From Phlebopus portentosus (lineage: Eukaryota; Basidiomycota; Agaricomycetes; Boletales; Boletinellaceae), in contig JAYXKI010000005.1 of the NCBI GenBank assembly GCA_037892935.1, forward strand, positions 186,001 to 250,000: 64,000 bases of DNA, in the 5' to 3' direction. The notes beneath the pieces were generated by a model. The model had not been told where the DNA came from, searched no databases, and saw nothing but the letters and a program-made list of their open reading frames with translations. This document shows, piece by piece, positions 34,730 through 44,483 of this stretch; the stretch's first letter is position 1; each line of letters begins with the position of its first letter. Both the position numbers and the translations under genes were made by a program.

Positions 34730-35242
34730 GCACACACTGTATGCCCTCTCTGCGCCCTCTCTGCACCCGCTATGTGCCTCCAGTGTGCCCTTACAGTGCC
34801 CACAGTGTGCTCCTATCCCGCCCACAGTTCACCCTCTCTCTGCCCCCTGTGCGCCCACAACATGCCCACTGTGCACCCTCATCGCGCCCGCTCATCGCCC
34901 ACTCATCGTGTAAATTATCATTGACATTGATATACAGAATGATATTTCAAATAACAGACACTTTGATATTGAAAATATCATCAAAAAAATATCTACCTCA
35001 ATGATATTCTTTGCTGATAAAGAAAATATCAATTTAGATTTCTATATCCATATCGATCACAATGATATAATAAATATCATCATCAAAGAAATGCAGCATG
35101 ATATTGAATATATAAACTAGGTTTAGATGCATGTGTATATTTTTAATATCCTAAATGGAGATATTCATACTTATATAATGCATATCAATTTCAATTTCCG
35201 ATCATTTATCATCACCTAAAAAATACTAAATTGCCCGTAGTG
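34730..35242 (-). repeat. Right inverted arm of CACTA-like element
   Basis: 513 bp inverted copy of 26757-27269, terminating in GTAGTG. It retains several CpG sites lost in the left arm. Confidence 0.85.
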
Positions 35243-35251
35243 TTCTCATTT

Positions 35252-35886
35252 ATGGGGGTCGGCAAATCTCAAGTTCAACGCGTGCGTGTGATTTTCGTCG
35301 GAGCTTCAAAATATCGCTATAATAGGCAATTCATGTAGATTGCAGTTACAACAATTTTACTTTCGACCATGCATGTGTACTTCTCCTCTTGCCTATACAA
35401 CTCAAACCTGCAAATTATTTGGGTCCAAAATGAGTTTCTTTGCTCTTATTTCTCTTATTCTGCAAATTCTCAGGGAAATTCACATGCTTCTCTTGATCTG
35501 CAGTAGCTTCTGTCTGGTAGAATAATTAAACATCCTGCAACCACATCATCAAAAATCTTGCTTTTTTATATATATTCTCACTATATCATGTCATAGGGAC
35601 AGCTCTATGGAGCCAGAATTCTTGTTTATTGCCTCCAAGCTCAGATATTTATTTTATCTCCGAGAATTTTGCAAATTTTGAGAAACGGAGACCATAGGAT
35701 TGAAGATATACATGCAAAAGTAAAATCTACAGGTTTTTTTGAGCAATCTATGGCGTGTGGAAATTATGATGTTGAGTCGAAGATGGAGGGCTTTTTGTTG
35801 TAAATTCTATTGAAACTCCGACGGCGGCAGATCCTGCCGGACTCGTGGGAACGCACGCAAGTCACTTGAGTGTTGCCGACCCCCAT
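35252..35886. mobile_element. MITE with 14-bp terminal inverted repeats
   Basis: Starts ATGGGGGTCGGCAA at 35252 and ends TTGCCGACCCCCAT at 35886, a perfect 14-bp inverted repeat with weaker pairing (CTTGAG/CTCAAG) just inside. CATTT lies on both sides (35247-35251, 35887-35891), a probable 5-bp target duplication. The 635-bp interior is AT-rich and has no coding potential I trust. It starts 5 bp after the TTCT copy that closes the CACTA-like element. Superfamily unassigned. Confidence 0.8.
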
Positions 35887-36394
35887 CATTTACTAGTATT
35901 ACTTCAAATTGTTCAATGCAACTATCTTTCACTTCCAACTCCAACAGAACAGTATCTTGATCTTGTGGCGTTGGGTTTCCTCTATGCGGATGCGAGGCAC
36001 TTTCATGGCTCGAATCAATGACTTTGTCTGTCACGGTCTCGTCCATTTACGTACATCTGGGAAGTTCAATGTATGGCTATTCACCCCTCAAACGCGCGTA
36101 AAAGAATACACTATGTTATCTGCGCATAGCATCACAAAAAACATGGTTCTTACTATGGTCAATTCGTACGCATAGGCGATTTAACAGGTATACTGATGAT
36201 CCTCGAAAGTCGTATATTTCACAACACTGCCTCACTATTGACCACTTCAGCGTGACCTTCCCATAGTCATGGATGTGCTGGGACGCTTTACCCGTTTTCC
36301 AGCATTTACGCTACTGATGCGATCGGTGGTCACTAGTACTTTAGGGTCTGTGACACAAATCATCTGCTGTGCTGTGCAACCTAAATCTGGGATG

Positions 36395-36760
36395 AAGTCG
36401 AATCAGGCGATTCATCAAGAGCTCGGACTATGTTACATCACTTGCAACGATGCAAGAAGCACAGGACGACTCCACGGCTGCGTCTCAGGTAACCGTGCTA
36501 ATAGGGTTCTTGCTCCTGTTTTCTCGGAAAGAATGGAACTTGCCTTAAATTTTTTGGGATAGAAGCTCTCGCAGTGACAAACGTTGAGAAATGGCTTGCA
36601 TAGTTTTTCTTCCGGTATGTACGACGGAGACAATTGAAACCCGCGCTTTGGTAATCAATACCTTAAGGTTGCATACACCATAAGCGGAGATTCCTTCTAA
36701 TGAGATATCACCAGTTAGAGGAAATAGCGCGTCTGGCACATTGATTCAATTGGTACTTGT
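36395..36760. repeat. Diverged duplicate of DNA upstream of copy C
   Basis: Partner of 18,370-18,720; same order of short matches, no coding signal. Confidence 0.55.
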
Positions 36761-36922
36761 CATACCGTTCGCGACGGTCGGACTTCCAGCTTTGTTTCCA
36801 TCCCCTCTTCGATGGGATGGGGTAGCATCGTCGTGGCCGCAATTCAGTGATGTTACTGTCCGGTCTTCTTGATTATGCGCGAGAAAAGATACATGCTAAA
36901 ATTAATGCAATGTTGTCTGGGG

Positions 36923-36929
36923 TATAAAG
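36923..36929 (+). promoter_or_regulatory. TATA-like box of DUF6534 copy E
   Basis: TATAAAG, 49 nt before the ATG at 36978, the same heptamer as at copies B and C. Confidence 0.5.
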
Positions 36930-36977
36930 TTCATGATGAATACTCCCGATACCTAGCTCATACCTGACCCTGCCAAC

Positions 36978-38598
36978 ATGGCGTCCACTGGGGCACCGCC
37001 AGGGCGGGATGGCACAGTAAGTCTTGGTGCTGTCCGCTTCACTCGGTTGCCTCCGCTGACGATCGCAATTTAGTATGGATGCCTGTTTCTAGTCGTAATG
37101 TACGTCTTCTATATATCGCCTAACTGGTCGACCGTTGGTTCAATTCTATCTTCTCACGCAGCTTCTCCACTGCGTGAGTGGCATTGTACTAGCTTTTGTA
37201 ACGGGATTCCATATTACGTCCATTCCTTTAGCCTTTGGGGGCTAAGTTGCCTGCAGCTCTGGTTCTATATCGAGGCAAGGATACTATAATTCTCATAAAC
37301 GGGCGTTTCTAACTGATTTGAACGGCCAAATTGAATAGAAATATCTACACACCGACAAATTATGGCTCAAAATATACACGATCTCGCTCTGGATACTGAG
37401 CACCGTATATCTCATACTCGTGTTGAAGTTTTTGTACATATACTTCGTCAAGGAGTTTGGAAATGTCGCATTCTTGGATCATCTGCCAAAGTAAAGTTTT
37501 ACATTGTCCGACTCAAAGTGCATTAGCTGACGGAATTTCATCCCCATGTCTGGACTAAATAGGGACGTCCACGGTACCGCTCCATTTTCGCCCGTCATCT
37601 GTGCCATGGTGCAGATACTCTTCGTCATGCGCGCATGGAATTGTAAGTTTCGGCAGACCACCGACTCCACAATCATTAGTTCTGATCGTTTCTACAAAGT
37701 GAGTAGAAATTACTTCTTGACCGGTTTCCTTGCCTTCGCCGTGATAACACAATTGGCATCTACGGTCCTGTTCATTCATAAACTGCGTGATTTCGAACGC
37801 CTGAGCCAACTCTTGAATATCATCGCGTACGAACGAGCCATGAACATAATCGCAGTTTGTACCGACACGATCATCGCACTTTCGTTAATTTGGCTCTTGT
37901 GGAGATATCGTTCTGGGTTCAAGAGGACGATGGAATTATCAGGAAGCTCGTAGCGTTTACGATCGGAACTGGCTTGATCACCGGCGTCATGGCTATGGTA
38001 GCATTCGTCACCGCCCAGTTGCTCCCGCAGACGTTTGTTTACCTCCTCGTTGATTTTTGTATGGCGAAACGTAGGTCATTACAGCATGTTCGCTGTCTAA
38101 TTAGAACTGACCCTGGATTTCTAGTGTATTATAATTGTATGCTTGCCTCATTGAACGCAAGATCTGCTCTCCGCAACGAGTTCGACGCTACAGTTGGAAT
38201 AAGCATCCACTTGGATGACCTGGCCTGCACCGACGAAGAACAGGCACCCGCTACTACGGATGCAGCCACTCTGGCTAGCAACTCTTGCATGGTATGTATC
38301 CAGCGAGACTTCCGTCTTCAAACTGAGCGACTCAAGTCGATATCCGTTGATACCGATGTAGGACCGTAAACCAAAGGCGATCGAATGTAGAGTCACATTG
38401 ATAAAGAATCTGGATCAAGGGAAGCGGGTATGCACCTCCTCTTCCTTTGATCATGACTTGAGGATTCACTGATATGTCTTTGTTGATTTATTTACTTTGA
38501 AAGAGGCGCACAAATAGGCAGAAGGCGAGGGATGCAGTGCATTCATCAGTGGTCAGCGAGTCGCAACCTTCCATGAGATATGTACCTTTCATGACTGA
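36978..38598 (+). pseudogene. DUF6534 membrane protein, copy E, with one frameshift
   Basis: Same gene plan as copies A-D: MASTGAPPGRDGT, microexons YGCLFLVV and CLQLWFYIE, FLYIYFVKEFGNVAFLDHLPK, APFSPVICAMVQILFVMRAW, NYFLTGFLAFAVITQLA, YERAMNIIAVCTDTIIALSL, KLVAFTIGTGLITGVMAMVA and YYNCMLASLNARSALR. Between SGFKRT and GIIRKLV one base is missing at about 37929-37930 compared with copies A and C, so the two halves lie in different frames. The tail (SIHLDDLAC, KPKAIECRVTLIKN) is preserved after splicing. The last exon to TGA at about 38598 is tentative. Either a very recent pseudogene or a single-base sequencing error. Confidence 0.75.
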
Positions 38599-39169
38599 AC
38601 TGTTGCGGAGGATATCCTACATGTATTTATAATTATAACAACAAGCTCGATGAGATATCATTAGTGGCACGTAATCTCACAATCGGTCTCACAATCTTCT
38701 TGCCTCTTGAGATCGCGAATAATCCTTCAGTGGATAAGTCGCTGACGCATTACATGTCAGAATGAAGAACTTATAACGCTGAGACTGGCAATATCCCGAG
38801 CCGAACAAGACGGTGACAGTGGATTCAGTCTTAGATCTCGCTATTCGGCTCTAGGTTGCTCCATCCTGATACCTTGGCCCAGGTTAAAGACCATACACCG
38901 ACAGACAGCAAGCTAACAGTCAACTTCATGTTCCCGTCAAGAAACCCTAACTGTCACCCTCAGCGCTCATCATGGGAGAAAGTAGGACAAAGCGTTCGCA
39001 GCACGATCTTCTCCCCGAAGATGCCGGGAATACCATCGGCTTCGTTATGATGTATTCGGTCGTTAACAATATGATATTTACTTAGATTTTGTTTCACACT
39101 GATGTGGTACAGTACATATCATCTTCAGCGCAGACTTCCTCTCCTTCCCCTTCTCAGACTTCCCTCTAC
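38599..39169. other. Convergent 3' intergenic region
   Basis: Between DUF6534 copy E and the carboxylesterase. Nothing supported. Confidence 0.5.
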
Positions 39170-41622
39170 TCAAACACCGGTTTGTGCAGTCGTATTCAGG
39201 GCCATCCAAAACGCGCACCGCTCGATCTCAACCTGTGGTGTAGCCTCCATAACCGAAGCACTCATCATCGAACTGAGGTTCGACGGCTGATTCAATACCA
39301 TGCGTCCTCCAGAAGCAAACGGGCTCCATTCCGGAGAGATCGACTCTTTGCTAGTGGAGGGATTGCCAGATGTTGCGAAGGAATCCCAGAATGCGATAGT
39401 CTCTCGCGACAGGGCACCTTCGGTCTGCAAAGAAACTTGGGGATCAGTGATACGAGGACCAGTTGCGATGATCGGTTCCTACTATGTTAAATGGCGTGAA
39501 AATGAAGCCAGCGTTAGCAGCAGACCTAGAATAAGTAATTTGAGGACACCGCGGGGGTATGTGTATTCTCTGGACTTACGTTATTCCTGTCATCCAGGAC
39601 GCTCTTTAGCAAATATCGCATTGATGAATCAATTACAACATACCACTGAATAGATAAAAGAGGTCGGAAGTATGCATCACGCCTTCGAACGGAGTCTCGG
39701 CGAGCTCGATAGGATTTGGTGAATTGAATCTGTTCAAATAGACATCATGAATCATCAATATAAATTTTGAAAACCTTCTTCCAGCTGAGGTACGACTGAC
39801 CTGAACGTGAACACGTTCTGTACGCCTCGCTGCTGAAGCTTTTGTGCAATGAATAAATCCCTGGATTACGAAACGTCGTTAGCTATTCATCTATGTGCGA
39901 AGGTGAAGGTGTATTGATTGAACGCACATGCAACTGAAGACGATATCCTGAGTTATCGTGCTTGCCCGATCATATTCCGATACGAAGCTACTACCTAGAG
40001 TTCCTGGAGCGGGATACAGAGCAAGTGCCTTTTGAATTGTTTCGTTTGGTCTACTCGCAGTGCGATGTCAGTACGGTCACTGACCCGACCACCAGCTGAA
40101 CTCACCAAACGCGACCCGAATCTCTGGAATACGCGACTTACGATGTCCGCATCCGTCTTGAAATCATCCGGTGTCCCTCCTACAAACGTCCGTCCATCGT
40201 TCGTGCAGTGCCCGCCCACGAAGTCAACAGCGTGGAATTTGCCAGCAGCGATGAGGTCGCTGGGTAACTGCGGAAGAATACCGTCCGGCCCGTCGATTAC
40301 AGGCGCGAAAAATGCCTGGACTGCAGGTGTGCTGCCTGCTCCGTTTATAGATGCTACTAGTGCGCCTTGTGATAGTAATAGATCAGAACCATCGTACGTT
40401 CCCGAAATATGTGTACGATGAGAAATACCTATCGAGGCGCTTCGAAGACATGACATAGCTGGCGGTCCGGTGCTGGGACAACCAACTATTTCTGTGACCC
40501 TCTCTGAGAATAAATTGTCAGATCAGGGAAAGTATGAAGAAAATTGTTCCTTACTAAAGGCAGGCTCAGATTCTTCCACTGTTGGGGTGGGGACCAAATC
40601 CAATGGATTGCGCAATAGCTCGCTTGAAGAGGGCCGGTTTCGAACCTGTGAGCAATCCAAAGATCTCGTAAAGCTGGTAGTATTGCAGTGATCCGACCGA
40701 CCTGCGAAGGCAACCATATGCATAACGACACTCGCTCCGCCAGCACTCTCACCGTCGATCGTAATGTTATCCGGATCACCACCAAATTTCGCAATATTGC
40801 GATGCACCCATTCGAGAGCGGCACGCTGGTCCAGAAGACCTGCATTCAAGTCGCCATCTTGCTGCACTGCACTACCTGCGAGGAATCCCATCATCGTAAG
40901 TCGATATCCGAAGTTCACTCCGACAATCTTCGGGTTCGACTGGTTCACCAAATCATATAGGGGAAACTTTCGGGATTCTGAGAGAACCTAAGTCTTAGAG
41001 ATAATGATGTCTGACAAAGGAAAACTCACTCTTTCAAAGAATCCGCCTCCCTTCAGCGTGAATTAGAACAATCCAAACAGAGATGAGAATATCAAAGCAC
41101 ATGAATATAGAACAACACAGGAAGCTTGTCTCCCTCTTTCGCGTCACTCGGTTTCCAGATGTTTATTCTCAAACAATCTGGAAATCAAAAACATCAGCCA
41201 ATCATATTAACAACTTCGCTGGCACACGAGGAAAAGACGCATTACCTTCATCGCCAATCCCAACCTGAGCCGGCTGCTGGATACACGGCGGACCCCAATT
41301 TCCTCGCATCCGTAATCGACACATTCCCGCCATTCACAATACTCTCGCTTAATCTCGCCGGAGCGCGAAAGCGCAGATCACCAAGAGGAGGCTGAGCATA
41401 GCGTATACCTCCAAAGAACGTCACAGGTCCGTTGAGCTCTCCAGTTGGAGAGGTCGAGTTCCCTGCGAAAGCTGCAAAGCCTAGATTGACAACTGGCCCA
41501 AGAGGCGAGGAGAGCTGGGGTAGAGACTGGGCTGAGGCAGATGGAGCAAGTATTTGCAAGAATAGAATGCACGCAAAGGGTAGAAATGAAGGTACGGAGT
41601 GCATATTGAGCTCTTGGGACAT
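39170..41622 (-). pseudogene. Type-B carboxylesterase/lipase with three single-base frameshifts
   Basis: N-terminus at 41622 (or the internal ATG at 41604, MHSVPSFLPFACILFLQILA, a good signal peptide). Family blocks in order: FFGGIRYAQPPLGDLRFRAP, NWGPPCIQQPAQVGIGDE, DCLRINIWKPSD, VLFYIHGGGF, IVGVNFGYRLTMMGFLAG, LDQRAALEWVHRNIAKFGGD, the nucleophile elbow GESAGGAS, VTEIVGCPSTGPPAMSCLRS, FHAVDFVGGHCTNDG, SSFVSEYDRASTITQDIVFS, FIAQKLQQRGVQNVFTF and a last exon ending NTTAQTG, TGA at 39170. The frame is broken by one extra base in three short runs: TTT at 41299-41301, GGGG at 40589-40592, TTT at 40045-40047 (plus-strand letters). A secreted Candida-rugosa-type lipase or esterase in origin. Confidence 0.8.
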
Positions 41623-42231
41623 TCAGCACCTCAACAAAACTAGCGGACAGTCACTTAGACTCCTCCAGCCTCGTTGTGTACCAGGCTTCCAGCTTTATTG
41701 ATATCATCCATACTCCAGGCTTCACCTCATGACCAACGATTATACACGAATCTGTTCTTCTCGACCAATCCAAAGGAATACTCGTGTCTCATTCAGTCGT
41801 ACAAGGAAGAGAAGGCGAAGAAAAAGAGCCTCCGTCGCTTGAGCTTTTATTGCGAACACGTGATCCAAATTGAAGTTAGAACTTTGCAGTTAAGGTACAG
41901 GCAGGCTAAAACCATGTATAGAATAGACTTTGCATATTACGTATAAAAGACAGTAACTGGACCTTCTTTATCCTCAAAGCCACTAATAAGTAGCGCTGGA
42001 CAAGCGTCCATGCTACCCGTACAGGAATGATTATACAATGCCCTTCATCTTCAGCGACGTGGCAACTATCATGGAACGACAACCTAAAAACGAAGAAGAG
42101 AAAAGCGATGCGTGCGTGCGCGTCTAAGAGGAATGATTTCATCGATGTGAGAGAGAGACAAAGGAATGAAGAAAATCGCAGATGGTAATATCGATGCGTG
42201 GGCTTGTCTCTATTGATCAAACGAATGCATC
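41623..42231. other. Intergenic, PEPCK 3' end to carboxylesterase start
   Basis: Contains the presumed promoter of the carboxylesterase (minus) and the PEPCK 3' UTR. No gene seen. Confidence 0.55.
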
Positions 42232-44483
42232 TTACACCTGCGGACCTGCAGCGCGCACGCTGACGTCGACGTCGTTCTCGTAGACGGCGAACGCCTTGAT
42301 GAACATGCCCGCAAGCTTGCGAACCTCGCGCGCGAACGCCTCCTTGTCGGTCCATGCATGCGACGGGTTGAGCAGCTCGCTTGGGACGCCAGGCACGGAG
42401 GTGGGGATGTCAAGGTTGAACACCTCGAACCTCTCGAACTCGGCCTGAGCGAGCGTACCGTTGTGCACAGAATCAACAATGGCGCGGGTGAACTTGAGCG
42501 GGCAGCGGCGGCCGGCAGGCGAACCGAAGCGTCCGCCAGTCCAGCCGGTGTTGATGAGCCAGCAGTTGACGTTGTGCTTCGCCATACGCTCCGCGAGCAT
42601 CGACGCGTACCTGTTCGGATGCAGGACGAGGAACGGTGCCGAGTAGCATGTGCTGAACGTCGGGATCGGTTCAAGAACACCGTCTTCCGTTCCGGGCGTC
42701 TTGCTCGTGTAACCGGCGAGGAAGTGGTAGCTTGCCTGCGCGGGAGTGAGACGCGAGACGGGCGGGAGTACACCAAAGGCATCACACGTAAGCATGATGA
42801 TGTTCGACGGCTGACGGTCGACAACTGACGGCACATGCGCATTCGGGATGTAGTCAATTGGGTAGGCGCAGCGAGTGTTCTCCGTGATCGAGACATCATC
42901 GTAATCAGGCTTGCGGGTGATCGGGTCGTAAACGACGTTTTCAAGGATGGAACCGAAGCGGATCGCATTGAAGATCTCAGGCTCCTTTTCAGCTGAAAGA
43001 CCAATGCACTTGGCGTAGCAGCCGCCCTCAATGTTGAAGACGCCCTTGTCGCTCCAGACGTGCTCGTCGTCACCGATCAGTTGACGGCGCGGGTCAGCGC
43101 TAAGAGTGGTCTTTCCAGTACCGCTGAGACCGAAGAAAAGCGTTACGTCTCCGTTCTCGATACCGACGTTGGCGGAAGAGTGCAACGAGAGTTGACCGAA
43201 CTTGACGGGCTGAAGGTAGTGCATGACGCTGAAGACACCCTTCTTCATCTCACCGGCGTATTCAGTACCGAGGATAACCATCTCCATGCGCTTGAAGTTG
43301 ATCTCGACGGAGGTAGTCGACGACATGCCCTTCGTGAAACGGTTCGCAGGGAACTGACCAGCGTTGTAGATAATGAAGTCAGGTTCGCCGAAGTTAGCGA
43401 GCTCCTCCTCCGTAGGACGTATAAGCATGTTGTTCTAAAGTTCCAGTTAGCGATGATTCAAACAGCATGCAGTATAGTATTATACATACCATGAAAAGAG
43501 CGTGATAAGCGCGAGCACAGACAACGCGGACCTTGATTCGGTAGCGCGGATCCCAGCCAGCGAATCCATCAAAGACATAGACGAGGTCGCGAGTGTTGAG
43601 GTAGTCGATCGCACGCTCGCGGTTGATCTCGAAGGTGTCTGGAAAACAAAATTAGACGACGGCGCTTGATACTTCGGTTTGGAAACTTACGTTCGTCCAT
43701 CTTGATGTTCACGCTTCCCCACCAAACATTGTCTTTGCTAGTCTCTTCAAAGACAATACGCTTGTCCTTTGGGCTACGACCGGTCTTCTTGCCAGAGAAG
43801 TTGATAAGTGCACCCGAAGAGGATATGATGGCACCCTCATTTCGGATCGCATCCTCGTACAACTGAGCCGGCGAGGCGTTACGCTTCAACGTAAGCTTTG
43901 ACATGTCAAAGCCCGCCTGCGAGAAGTACTCGATCTGCTTGCCGACGACTGTCAAACATCATAAATGTTAGCCTTCCATTGACAGAGGATAAATAGAGAG
44001 TAAAAGAAGCTGTCAAAAATAAACTGTGAAACACCCAGAAAAGGAAGAAAATAAAGCGTGGTGCCATGCATCACGTGCATAATAGACCATTTTGATTTGA
44101 AATTCATTAGACCACACCACCAGTGGAGGACGGCCGCATACAACCAATCCCGCAGACTGGAAATGTAGCTCCGCGTGATTAGCGGCATAAACCCATGACG
44201 CGAAGGGTCAAGACCACCACGAATCCGACGCAACGGACCAGAGCGATTGGATGGTCACGCGAACTTCGGGTCATGCATTCGCGGTCCTCCACGGCACCCC
44301 GTCAATGAAATTCGATGTCGATGAAACAACGCGAAAGTAGACATGCTACAAAGTAGACAAAACAACAGACTCACGATGGATGGTATCATCGTCAGCATCG
44401 GCATCCTGAGCGTAACTCTTGTGCAAGATGTGAGGGGTCACGTAAGGAGTACCAAGCTGGCGCAGTCTGCTAGTGGCTGACAT
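42232..44483 (-). CDS. PCK1: Phosphoenolpyruvate carboxykinase (ATP)
   Basis: Four exons: 44483-44375, 43948-43691, 43638-43490 and 43434-42232, summing to 1,719 nt (572 residues). Exon 1 ([20 protein letters not shown]) is joined over a long first intron of 426 nt to [20 protein letters not shown]. Active-site features of the ATP-dependent (PckA/Pck1) type: [32 protein letters not shown] (kinase P-loop), [12 protein letters not shown] (metal-binding), NIEGGCYAK and [14 protein letters not shown]. It converts oxaloacetate plus ATP to phosphoenolpyruvate, the committed step of gluconeogenesis, in the cytosol. In fungi this gene is usually glucose-repressed; the sequence does not prove that here. 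No damage seen. Confidence 0.97.

Larger units (their letters stand above)
26757..35242. mobile_element. CACTA-like non-autonomous DNA transposon, interrupted by a Ty3 element
   Basis: Left end CACTACGGGCAATTTAGTAT at 26757; right end is its exact reverse complement, finishing GCCCGTAGTG at 35242. Inverted arms are 513 bp each (26757-27269 and 34730-35242) and align without visible indels. The 4-bp sequence TTCT flanks both ends (26753-26756 and 35243-35246). CACTA elements classically make 2-4 (usually 3) bp duplications, so superfamily assignment rests mainly on the CACTA terminus. The outer arm is AT-rich with many GATATT/AATATC motifs; the inner arm is a GGGCAC/GAGGGC-rich array. Without the nested Ty3 (6,545 bp including one target copy) the element is about 1.94 kb and has no transposase. 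Confidence 0.75.
35887..36977. other. Intergenic upstream of DUF6534 copy E
   Basis: No gene recognised. 36,395-36,760 is the diverged partner of 18,370-18,720. Confidence 0.5.

Noticed and set aside
42210..43073. 287-codon frame inside PEPCK
   Set aside because: Alternative-frame shadow of a GC-rich, clearly coding PEPCK exon.
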